A program made the translations under genes and the position numbers. The notes under the pieces are model-generated. The model saw only the letters and a program-made list of their open reading frames with translations. It was not told the origin of the DNA and made no database searches. 15,921 nucleotides of DNA. It comes from JBMOKU01 sp049324315 (GTDB taxonomy: Bacteria > Bacillota > Clostridia > Peptostreptococcales > Thermotaleaceae). Within the stretch, counting starts at the first letter, position 1. Every line of letters starts with the position of its first letter. Positions 1 through 6,345 of this stretch are shown here, piece by piece. Where the stretch lies: contig JBMOKU010000020.1 in assembly GCA_049324315.1 (NCBI GenBank), positions 1 through 15,921 of the forward strand, given 5' to 3'.

Positions 1-241
1 AACTTACTATTAAATTGTACTTTTTTGTTATCAAAATTAATATTAGCAAAGAAGTAGTATTATGCTAGGAGAAATGGATTTTAAAAGGCTACTTTTTCAG
101 TGGTCTCGACCAGTCCCCAAGTCTTGCCTAGATTTACGCCTTTAAAACGGTATTTCGTTTTGCGGGACGGCACAGAGACTGTCCCTTACAAAAGAAAATT
201 CATTTTAGTCTAGAAGTGTATATCTATATGATTAAATAACA
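1..241. other. Noncoding stretch upstream of the riboflavin operon
   Basis: No credible reading frame is seen. It is AT-rich except for 98-185, which carries a repeat element described separately. A small hairpin lies at 144-161 (aaaacg / cgtttt). The upstream gene lies outside the window, so I cannot say whether this is the tail of another intergenic region. Confidence 0.6.
103..185. repeat. GGGAC...GTCCC palindromic repeat, copy 1
   Basis: A unit at 164-185 begins GGGAC and ends GTCCC with the GC-richer core ggcacagagact. Upstream, gtctc (103-107) and gtccc (113-117) can pair with gagac (175-179) and gggac (164-168), giving a longer imperfect stem. Two more units with the same ends lie at 4059-4126. 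Such dispersed palindromes are familiar in clostridial intergenic DNA; membership in one family is inferred from the shared ends and spacing only. Confidence 0.5.
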
Positions 242-270
242 TTGACAACCTATGAAAATCATGCTAACTT
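242..270 (+). promoter_or_regulatory. Probable sigma-A promoter of the rib operon
   Basis: A perfect -35 TTGACA at 242-247 is followed after 17 bases by TAACTT at 265-270. That is a poor -10, but it is preceded by TGC (262-264), which fits an extended -10 (TGn). Transcription would start near 277, just ahead of the FMN riboswitch at 290. Confidence 0.6.
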
Positions 271-289
271 ATTAGTAGTTGAATATAGT

Positions 290-397
290 TCCTTCAGGGC
301 AGGGTGCAATTCCCGACCGGCGGTATAGCCCGCGAGCCGTAATTGGCTGACTTGGTGTGATTCCAAGGCCGACAGTAAAGTCTGGATGAGAGAAGGA
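290..397 (+). promoter_or_regulatory. FMN riboswitch (RFN element)
   Basis: The conserved RFN core is readable: ttcagggcagggtg near 293-306, aattcccgaccggcggta near 308-325, agcccgcgagc near 327-337, and the 3' segment ggccgacagtaaagtctgga near 367-386. The closing P1 helix is tccttc (290-295) with gaagga (392-397). It precedes a terminator (443-471) and ribD, so FMN should attenuate transcription of the whole rib operon. The family assignment is secure from the conserved core. Confidence 0.97.
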
Positions 398-442
398 TGA
401 ATGTTTTAGGTTTTGTGATACATATTTTGGCATAGTTCTTTA

Positions 443-480
443 AAGCCCTGAAAATACTATTTTCAGGGCTTATTTTATTT
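443..480 (+). terminator. Riboswitch-controlled intrinsic terminator
   Basis: A perfect 13-bp stem, aagccctgaaaat (443-455) with attttcagggctt (459-471), has a 3-base loop and is followed by attttattt. It sits between the FMN aptamer and the ribD ribosome binding site. The ascending-arm segment gccctgaa (445-452) is exactly complementary to ttcagggc (293-300) in the aptamer, which supplies a ready antiterminator when FMN is absent. Confidence 0.92.
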
Positions 481-499
481 GGAAAGCGGAGGGATGATC

Positions 500-1603
500 A
501 TGGATGAACAGTATATGAAAAGGGCCCTTGAACTGGCTAGGCTTGGAAGCGGCTATACCAATCCCAATCCTTTAGTCGGTGCGGTTATCGTTAAAGATTC
601 CCGCATCATTGGTGAAGGCTATCACCAAGTATATGGTGGTCCCCATGCGGAGATCAATGCCTTCCGGAATACTGTGGAAGATGTCCGTGGTGCCACCATG
701 TATGTCACCTTGGAGCCCTGCTCTCATTATGGTAAAACACCTCCTTGCGCCGAGGCCATTGTGGAAAAGGGTATCGCAAAGGTGATCGTAGCTATGACCG
801 ATCCGAATCCTTTGATTGCAGGTCGAGGTATACGAATCTTAAAAGATCACGGTATTGACGTAGCAGTAGGCGTTTTAGAAGATGAGGCTAGAAAACTCAA
901 TGAGATCTTTGTCAAATATATAACCACCGGTACACCCTTCTGCATCATGAAGACAGCCATGACTCTGGATGGAAAAATTGCTGCTCATACTGGAGATTCA
1001 AAATGGATATCCAATGAAAGCTCCCGAAGATACGTCCATGAGCTGCGCCACCGGGTCAGTGCCATCATGGTTGGCATTGGAACTATATTAGCTGATGATC
1101 CCCTGCTGACAACGCGGTTAGAAGATAAAGCAGGAAAAGATCCTGTGAGAATTGTGGTGGACAGCAGTGGCAGAATACCTGTAGGTGCCCGTATTCTACA
1201 TCTGCATTCCGAGGCAAAGACGATTCTTGCTGCAACATCTGAAATAGAGAAGGACAAGCAGAAAGCGCTGGAAAGTTTGGGTGTAGAAGTCATCATCACA
1301 CCTAAAAAGAACGGTCAAGTGGATTTATCCTATTTATTTAAAAAATTGGGAGAAATGAAGCTGGACAGCATACTTTTGGAAGGTGGAGCTACGCTGAATT
1401 TTTCTGCACTGCAGGAAGGTATTGTTGATAAGATTCTTACCTTTATTGCTCCCAAAATCATAGGAGGCAATGATGCCTTAACCCCTGTGGCCGGTAAGGG
1501 CATCGCCTATATGCGGGATGCCATCCAGCTAGAAAATATTCAAACCCATCGATTTGGAGATGATCTCATGATTGAAGCCTATATAAAGAAAGGGGGCTGC
1601 TGA
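500..1603 (+). CDS. ribD: Bifunctional diaminohydroxyphosphoribosylaminopyrimidine deaminase / 5-amino-6-(5-phosphoribosylamino)uracil reductase
   Basis: RibD carries out the second and third steps of riboflavin synthesis in the cytosol: deamination of the pyrimidine made by GTP cyclohydrolase II, then NADPH-dependent reduction of the ribose chain. The N-terminal deaminase domain (residues about 1-145) has the zinc-site motif HAE at 49-51 and PCSHYGKTPPC at 73-83, with Cys74 and Cys83 as ligands. The reductase domain begins near residue 147 (PFCIMKTAMTLDGKIA). At 367 residues it is full length. I place the start at ATG 500 because GGAGGG at 488-493 lies 6 bases upstream; the frame is open from 479, and ATG 494 is too close to that site. 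It is first in the operon behind the FMN riboswitch, and its stop is 3 bases from the ribE start, suggesting tight coupling. Confidence 0.97.
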   Translation: MDEQYMKRALELARLGSGYTNPNPLVGAVIVKDSRIIGEGYHQVYGGPHAEINAFRNTVEDVRGATMYVTLEPCSHYGKTPPCAEAIVEKGIAKVIVAMTDPNPLIAGRGIRILKDHGIDVAVGVLEDEARKLNEIFVKYITTGTPFCIMKTAMTLDGKIAAHTGDSKWISNESSRRYVHELRHRVSAIMVGIGTILADDPLLTTRLEDKAGKDPVRIVVDSSGRIPVGARILHLHSEAKTILAATSEIEKDKQKALESLGVEVIITPKKNGQVDLSYLFKKLGEMKLDSILLEGGATLNFSALQEGIVDKILTFIAPKIIGGNDALTPVAGKGIAYMRDAIQLENIQTHRFGDDLMIEAYIKKGGC

Positions 1604-1606
1604 TAA

Positions 1607-2257
1607 ATGTTCACAGGTCTGGTTGAAGAAATTGGTGTCATTCAGTCCGTTTTAAAAGGTACAAAATCAGCCAAAATAGTCATCAAGGCCAGCAAAGTTC
1701 TTCAAGATGTGAAACTGGGAGACAGCATCTGTACCAACGGTGTCTGCCTTACCGTCACTGACTTTACCGCAAGCACCTTTGCCGTAGACATTATGGCAGA
1801 GACCATGCGGCGAAGTAATCTTAAAAACGTCATCCCAGGCAGCCGCGTTAACCTGGAAAGGGCCTTAAGACTGGGAGATCGTCTTGGAGGGCACTGGGTC
1901 AGCGGACACATTGATGGTGTTGGTACAATCAAAGGCTTTGAAGAAGAAGACAATGCTATTTGGGTCTCCATCGAAGCACCTGCTGAGATGCTAAAATACA
2001 TTATTTTGAAAGGTTCCATCGCTATCGATGGTGTTAGTTTGACTGTAGCAGACGTACACGACCCAATCTTTAAAGTATCTGTTATTCCTCATACGAAAGA
2101 TATGACAACATTGCTGTCTAAAAGTGTAGGAGATGAAGTCAATCTAGAATGTGATATCATTGGCAAATATATTGAGCGAATCATGCTGTCTCAGAGCACA
2201 CCGCAACCCGTCAAGTCCATGGATATGGATTTTCTGCGGCAGCATGGTTTTGCCTAA
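1607..2257 (+). CDS. ribE: Riboflavin synthase, alpha chain
   Basis: It catalyses the last step: dismutation of two 6,7-dimethyl-8-ribityllumazine molecules into riboflavin and the pyrimidine substrate of RibH. The 216 residues show the two tandem beta-barrel repeats typical of the family. The first starts MFTGLVEEIG and contains CTNGVCLTV (42-50); the second starts near GHIDGVGTI (about 100) and contains AIDGVSLTV. The C-terminal FLRQHGF is also usual. The ATG lies 3 bases after the ribD stop, with an AG-rich stretch (aaagaaaggggg) upstream inside ribD. It is the second gene of the FMN-regulated operon; the matching lumazine synthase is ribH at 3488. Nothing is unusual in length or motifs. 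Confidence 0.97.
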   Translation: MFTGLVEEIGVIQSVLKGTKSAKIVIKASKVLQDVKLGDSICTNGVCLTVTDFTASTFAVDIMAETMRRSNLKNVIPGSRVNLERALRLGDRLGGHWVSGHIDGVGTIKGFEEEDNAIWVSIEAPAEMLKYIILKGSIAIDGVSLTVADVHDPIFKVSVIPHTKDMTTLLSKSVGDEVNLECDIIGKYIERIMLSQSTPQPVKSMDMDFLRQHGFA

Positions 2258-2276
2258 AGAAAAGGAAGTGATCCCT

Positions 2277-3485
2277 ATGTATCAGTTCAATAAAATCGAA
2301 GAAGCTCTTGAAGATATCTGTCAAGGGAAAATCATCGTCGTTGTCGATGATGAAGATCGGGAAAATGAAGGTGATCTGTTGATGGCTGCTGAAATGGTCA
2401 CCCCTGAGTCCATCAATTTCATGGCAAAATATGGCCGAGGCCTCATCTGTATGCCCATTATCGGAGATAGACTCCGGGATCTGGATATTCCTCAGATGGT
2501 CCGTCACAATACAGATCAGCACCAGACTGCTTTTACGGTTTCCATAGATGCAGCGGAAACTACTACAGGCATATCGGCCTACGAAAGAGCTTTTACCATT
2601 AAGAAAATGTTAGATCCCAATGCATCAGCCCGTGATTTTAAAAGACCCGGCCATATCTTTCCTTTAGAGTCTCGTGAAGGCGGTGTTTTGAAAAGAGCGG
2701 GGCATACGGAAGCGGCAGTGGATTTGGCACGAATGGCCGGTTTGTATCCTGCTGGTGTCATTTGTGAGATCATGAACGAAGACGGATCTATGGCCAGAGT
2801 TCCTGAATTGATGGAATTCGTTAAGCTTCATGATTTGAAAATTATCACCATCGCCGAGCTGATTGCTTACCGCAGGCAGAAAGAAATACTCATTGAAAGG
2901 GTAGCCACTGCCAATATGCCCACAAAATATGGCGATTTCAAAATCATCGGATATCAAAACAAGCTTAACGGAGAGCACCATATCGCCCTTGTGAAAGGAG
3001 ATGTCTCTGACGGCAGTCCTGTACTGGTACGGGTTCATTCCGAATGCCTTACGGGAGATGCCTTCGGCTCCATGCGGTGCGACTGCGGAGAGCAATACGC
3101 TTCCGCCATGAAATGCATCAACGATGAAGGTCGCGGTGTCCTCTTATATATGCGTCAAGAAGGTAGAGGGATTGGGCTAATCAACAAATTGAAAGCCTAT
3201 GCCCTACAAGACCAGGGAATGGATACAGTAGAAGCAAATCTTGCCCTTGGCTTTCCTGAAGATATGCGGGATTATGGTATTGGCGCCCAAATTCTTCAGG
3301 ATTTAGGCATCAAAAAAATCAAGCTGATGACAAACAATCCCAAGAAGCTGTCAGGCCTGTCCGGTTATGGCTTAGAGGTCGTAGAACGGGTACCTATCCA
3401 AATGAATCATAATGAAAGAAATGCTTATTACTTAAGAACCAAAAAAGAAAAAATGGGGCATATGCTCGATATAAAGGAGGAATAA
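2277..3485 (+). CDS. ribBA: 3,4-dihydroxy-2-butanone 4-phosphate synthase / GTP cyclohydrolase II fusion
   Basis: This fused enzyme supplies both precursors of riboflavin: the four-carbon unit from ribulose 5-phosphate (N-terminal RibB half) and the pyrimidine from GTP (C-terminal RibA half). The RibB part has the acidic motif DDEDRENEGD (24-33), RAGHTEA (140-146, His143) and CEIMNEDG (163-170). The RibA part, from about residue 205, has the zinc cysteines in SECLTGDAFGSMRCDC (Cys257, Cys268, Cys270) and RQEGRGIGL (293-301). Length is 402 residues, as usual for the fusion. The frame stays open upstream to 2151, inside ribE, but ATG 2277 fits the family N-terminus and has AAGGAAG about 8 bases upstream. 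It starts 19 bases after ribE and ends 2 bases before ribH. Confidence 0.97.
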   Translation: MYQFNKIEEALEDICQGKIIVVVDDEDRENEGDLLMAAEMVTPESINFMAKYGRGLICMPIIGDRLRDLDIPQMVRHNTDQHQTAFTVSIDAAETTTGISAYERAFTIKKMLDPNASARDFKRPGHIFPLESREGGVLKRAGHTEAAVDLARMAGLYPAGVICEIMNEDGSMARVPELMEFVKLHDLKIITIAELIAYRRQKEILIERVATANMPTKYGDFKIIGYQNKLNGEHHIALVKGDVSDGSPVLVRVHSECLTGDAFGSMRCDCGEQYASAMKCINDEGRGVLLYMRQEGRGIGLINKLKAYALQDQGMDTVEANLALGFPEDMRDYGIGAQILQDLGIKKIKLMTNNPKKLSGLSGYGLEVVERVPIQMNHNERNAYYLRTKKEKMGHMLDIKEE

Positions 3486-3487
3486 AA

Positions 3488-3952
3488 ATGAAGATATATG
3501 AAGGAAAATTAATTGCCCAAGGTTTAAAATTTGGAATCATTGTGGGGAGATTTAATGAATTTATTGGTGGAAAGCTGCTGTCCGGCGCTTTAGATGGATT
3601 AAAACGCCATGGTGTTGAAGAAAAAGATATCGAAATCTCCTGGGTTCCAGGGGCATTTGAAATTCCATTGGTTGCAAAGAAAATGGCAAAATCTAAAAAA
3701 TATGATGCTGTCATTTGTCTTGGTGCCGTTATCAGAGGGGCAACACCACATTTTGATTATGTATCCAGCGAAGTTTCAAAGGGTGTGGCCCACGTCTCTC
3801 TTGATACGGAAGTACCTGTGATTTTTGGTGTACTAACCACGGATACCATTGAACAGGCCATCGAAAGAGCCGGTACAAAGGCAGGAAACAAAGGTTATGA
3901 AGCTGCTGTCACAGCTATTGAAATGGCAAATTTGTTAAAAGAAATGGAGTAA
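3488..3952 (+). CDS. ribH: 6,7-dimethyl-8-ribityllumazine synthase
   Basis: RibH condenses the aminouracil product of the RibD route with dihydroxybutanone phosphate from RibBA to make lumazine, the substrate of RibE. Family motifs are GIIVGRFNEFI (16-26), SWVPGAFEIPL (51-61) and GAVIRGATPHFDYV (79-92), with His88 the expected catalytic base. At 154 residues it matches the typical icosahedral or pentameric enzymes. An ideal ribosome binding site, AAAGGAGG, ends 8 bases before the ATG and overlaps the end of ribBA. It is the last gene of the operon. No poly-T terminator follows; the first hairpins downstream are palindromic repeats at 3972 and 4059. Confidence 0.97.
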   Translation: MKIYEGKLIAQGLKFGIIVGRFNEFIGGKLLSGALDGLKRHGVEEKDIEISWVPGAFEIPLVAKKMAKSKKYDAVICLGAVIRGATPHFDYVSSEVSKGVAHVSLDTEVPVIFGVLTTDTIEQAIERAGTKAGNKGYEAAVTAIEMANLLKEME

Positions 3953-3970
3953 TTGATTTTCACAACAAAG

Positions 3971-3995
3971 CGGGCGAACACTGTTCGCCCCTACA
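3971..3995. repeat. Short palindromic repeat (GGGCGAACA-C-TGTTCGCCC)
   Basis: Positions 3972-3980 (gggcgaaca) and 3982-3990 (tgttcgccc) form a perfect 9-bp stem around a single base, preceded by gc and followed by ctacaa. I recognise this as the common intergenic palindrome type with a cctaca tail found in many bacterial genomes; that is recollection, not a search. It lies 19 bases after ribH between converging operons and could act as a weak bidirectional hairpin, but it lacks a T-tract. Confidence 0.6.
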
Positions 3996-4058
3996 ATTTA
4001 TGCTTTCTAATGGAGTTTTGCCAAGCTATTTTCATACACTGATATACGGATTGTGTAT

Positions 4059-4085
4059 GGGACACGGGAACAGGCCCTCTGTCCC
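4059..4085. repeat. GGGAC...GTCCC palindromic repeat, copy 2
   Basis: The unit starts gggaca (4059-4064) and ends tgtccc (4080-4085), which pair over 6 bp, with the core cgggaacaggccctc. It is separated by 13 bases from copy 3, which resembles it in inverted orientation. Confidence 0.65.
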
Positions 4086-4098
4086 ACCAAAAGCGCGT

Positions 4099-4126
4099 GG
4101 GACAGCAGGTACAGTCTCCATGTCCC
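4099..4126. repeat. GGGAC...GTCCC palindromic repeat, copy 3
   Basis: The unit starts gggaca (4099-4104) and ends tgtccc (4121-4126), with the core gcaggtacagtctcca. The reverse complement of this unit aligns with copy 2 better than the direct strand does. Its last base is also the last base of the stop codon of the minus-strand gene ending at 4126. Copies 2 and 3 are the only hairpins between that gene and ribH apart from the 3972 palindrome, so they may help end transcription from both sides. Confidence 0.65.
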
Positions 4127-5241
4127 TAATATATCATACTCGAATTATATTTTACTTTGCTTTGTCGCCTTTTTTGCAACAAATCTACAAAGGCTTCCAG
4201 CCGTGTCATATATCCCACTTCTCCTGTCATCTCATCCAGTACCAATTTTAAAATAGGAATATTCTTTTCCTTTTCTACCGTAGGCAATATGCTCTGTGCC
4301 ACGATCTCAGGCATACAAGTAAAAGGGAGCAGATGGATCACACCATCAAAATTCTTTTCTCCGTACAAGGCAGTATTTCCGATGGTATGTCGTGCGTGTC
4401 CACCGATTTCGGTATTGAGATAAGGTTTTGCCGCTCTATGGACTTCTTCTTTTGAGGAATGGATGAATGGCAGAAAATCCAGCTGCTCCTTGATAAACTC
4501 ACTGGCTGTCACTGACCGATGTACTTCCACTCCCATATGCCCCAATCGTCTTACTAAGTCTACATTGATAAAAGGCTCCAGCACCGTGTAGATTTCGCCG
4601 ACGATGCCCACTTTTAATACGCTTTTCTCCTGATCGATCGCTACCCTTCCCAGGACATCTTTACTCTTTCGTATGATATGACAGACTTGACTATAGCCTT
4701 TTGCTGCCTGCATCTCCTTCTCCACATTCTCGTAAATACGATCAACGGAGCCGTGATGAATTTCCCTGGCTCTGATTTTCGCCGCCAATGTATCCAAATC
4801 ATCAATTTCGAACAGAAGCTTTAATGCCTTCATAAACATGTATAGCATTTTCACATAGTTTCTTGTGCCACATACGTACATGAGCTTTTGAAGGAAATTT
4901 CGAATTTCTCCCGGTGTTTTCATTGGTTCCATACAGATCATGTCGATATTATATCCAAGCTGTTTTAGGATATCCTTTTGAATCATATGATAATAGCTGA
5001 TTCTGCAGACATCACAGCCACCCCACATAAAAAGGGTATCGGCTCCCCTTTCGATGCTTTCAATATAATTTCCCACCGTCACTTTTAAGGGTATGCAGAT
5101 GAGTTCCGGAGAATACCGGGTTCCCAGTTCCAGTGTTCTTTTACTGCATTTCGGCGGCGGCACCACCTCTGTACCTAATTCTTCGAATACAGCCTTTAAT
5201 GCAATATATAGATTACCCATGTGCGGGAATGTGATTTTCAT
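4126..5241 (-). CDS. CoA-dehydratase activator-like protein (HgdB/'CoA protein activase' type)
   Basis: The 371-residue protein resembles the cysteine-rich proteins annotated as CoA protein activases, related to the 2-hydroxyacyl-CoA dehydratase and benzoyl-CoA reductase systems of anaerobes. Those use Fe-S clusters and ATP-driven electron transfer; the role of this protein is unknown. Visible features are the N-terminal MKITFPHMGN, six cysteines in the first 125 residues (32, 49, 76, 79, 103, 124, including GGCDVC), Cys309 in LPFTCMPE, and DEMTGEVGYMTRLEAF near 336-351. The last segment matches one in the upstream gene at 5213-6211. The ATG at 5241 has GGAGGGG about 7 bases upstream and overlaps the upstream gene by 29 bases, so the two are co-translated. 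The expected third partner, an acetate-kinase-fold ATPase, is absent here. The stop codon abuts a palindromic repeat. Cytosolic; no membrane segment seen. Confidence 0.8.
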   Translation of the reverse strand: MKITFPHMGNLYIALKAVFEELGTEVVPPPKCSKRTLELGTRYSPELICIPLKVTVGNYIESIERGADTLFMWGGCDVCRISYYHMIQKDILKQLGYNIDMICMEPMKTPGEIRNFLQKLMYVCGTRNYVKMLYMFMKALKLLFEIDDLDTLAAKIRAREIHHGSVDRIYENVEKEMQAAKGYSQVCHIIRKSKDVLGRVAIDQEKSVLKVGIVGEIYTVLEPFINVDLVRRLGHMGVEVHRSVTASEFIKEQLDFLPFIHSSKEEVHRAAKPYLNTEIGGHARHTIGNTALYGEKNFDGVIHLLPFTCMPEIVAQSILPTVEKEKNIPILKLVLDEMTGEVGYMTRLEAFVDLLQKRRQSKVKYNSSMIY

Positions 5242-6211
5242 GTCGTCCCCTCCAACGTATCATATCTAAAAAAGCTTCAATCCTTGTATTGATCCCTGCT
5301 TCTCCACTGTGCTCATCGATCGTCAATAACATAAAGGGTATATTGCTCTTTCTACGCACTTGCTTCTCAATGATATCAGCCACCACAGAATCTATCCCAC
5401 ATCCAAAGGTAGAAATATAAATGATTCCGTCTATACTTTGATTTTCAATCAAATAGTAGGCTGCGCCAATCAGCCTTCTGGCAAAAGTCCAGTACAGCTT
5501 TCCATCGAATCTTTCAGCATAATGATTTATTAAGCTGCTGTCAATCATCTCCGGTGTCAGTACATCTATTCCACATTCTCTGATTTTAGAAATGGTATTC
5601 ATATTCATGAAAGTGTCGTATAAATGATAAGGATGTCCCATGACCATCACGTTTTTATCGGGAATGGCCATCCTCTTCCATTCATTCTTTTCTTCATTTG
5701 CACATTGACTATCTATAGGAAGATCGCCCTGAAAAATTCTTTTTTTATACTGCTTATACGCCTCAACCCCAGTCATGAAAGCATGCTGAATCTGCCGTAT
5801 GTCAGTTGTGAAATATTTTCCTATACGAAGAAAAGTAGATTCAAGCTCCTTCTCCGACCGAAACATATCAATCTCCGTATCAATCATTTCCGGCAGACCG
5901 GCAATGGAATGCCTGATCATTTCAGGAAGTCCGCAGAATTTTGGACATATATACTCACCCTTATGAATGCTTTTCAGCCGAGGAATAAATAAATAATCTA
6001 CCTTGTCCTTTATGTTCATGACATGACCATGGAACAGCTGAACAGGCAAGCAGGCTTCATCTACTGCGCTTTTGATGCCTTCATCCAATATTCGTTTATT
6101 GGTCTTTTCCGATACCAATACCGCTACACCTAAAGCCTCAAAAAAAGATACCCACAAGGGGTAATACTCGTAAAACATCAGCGCTCTCGGTATCCCGATT
6201 CTTTTTATCAT
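5213..6211 (-). CDS. DUF2229-type acyl-CoA dehydratase activase-related protein
   Basis: The 332-residue protein starts MIKRIGIPRALMFYEYYPLW, typical of the DUF2229 family, whose domain also occurs fused behind the HgdC/BadF ATPase in large activator proteins. The biochemical role is not established; an Fe-S protein working with an ATP-dependent activator is the usual proposal. Cysteines are at 54 (DEACLP), 89 and 93 (CPKFC), and 271 (FGCGID). The C-terminal segment IDEHSGEAGINTRIEAF (298-314) parallels the end of the downstream protein, so the two look like distant paralogues. The start ATG at 6211 has GGAGGAG (6216-6222) upstream. It is the first gene of a two-gene unit, overlapping the next by 29 bases. 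Confidence 0.83.
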   Translation of the reverse strand: MIKRIGIPRALMFYEYYPLWVSFFEALGVAVLVSEKTNKRILDEGIKSAVDEACLPVQLFHGHVMNIKDKVDYLFIPRLKSIHKGEYICPKFCGLPEMIRHSIAGLPEMIDTEIDMFRSEKELESTFLRIGKYFTTDIRQIQHAFMTGVEAYKQYKKRIFQGDLPIDSQCANEEKNEWKRMAIPDKNVMVMGHPYHLYDTFMNMNTISKIRECGIDVLTPEMIDSSLINHYAERFDGKLYWTFARRLIGAAYYLIENQSIDGIIYISTFGCGIDSVVADIIEKQVRRKSNIPFMLLTIDEHSGEAGINTRIEAFLDMIRWRGRHENHIPAHG

Positions 6212-6240
6212 ATGTCTCCTCCAAATTATGTTCTTTTTTC

Positions 6241-6271
6241 ATTATAATCAAAAAGAGTTTGGACTATACAA
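6241..6271 (-). promoter_or_regulatory. Possible promoter of the activase-like pair
   Basis: On the minus strand a perfect TATAAT lies at 6246-6241 and TTGTAT at 6271-6266, with a long 19-base spacer. It sits about 30 bases before the start codon at 6211 and after the sleL terminator. The -35 and spacing are weak, so only the -10 is persuasive. Confidence 0.4.
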
Positions 6272-6284
6272 TCAATTACAAACG

Positions 6285-6325
6285 AAAAAATCCCGATAAG
6301 CACTTTACTGTTATCGGGATTTTTT
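6285..6325 (-). terminator. Intrinsic terminator after the spore-lytic enzyme gene
   Basis: A perfect 15-bp inverted repeat pairs aaaaaatcccgataa (6285-6299) with its complement (6311-6325) around an 11-base loop. The A/T ends give a U-tract in both directions. It lies 21 bases past the stop of the minus-strand gene at 6346 and separates it from the next minus-strand unit. Confidence 0.93.
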
Positions 6326-6345
6326 ATGATCTATCAAACTCTCTA

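Noticed and set aside
479..499. Extended ribD N-terminus from a TTG at 479
   Set aside because: GGAGGG (488-493) lies inside this extension and fits ATG 500; the extra residues are not part of the family.
2151..2276. ribBA frame open upstream into ribE
   Set aside because: The extension overlaps ribE in another frame and encodes no RibB-like sequence; ATG 2277 has a ribosome binding site and the family N-terminus.
2664..3095. 143-residue minus-strand frame inside ribBA
   Set aside because: Antisense shadow of a well-conserved enzyme; no family resemblance.
3971..4126. CRISPR-like array
   Set aside because: Only two or three dissimilar palindromes, with no constant direct repeat and no regular spacers.
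4000..4256. Two overlapping small plus-strand frames
   Set aside because: They run through the palindromic repeats into the antisense of the activase-like gene and have no ribosome binding site.
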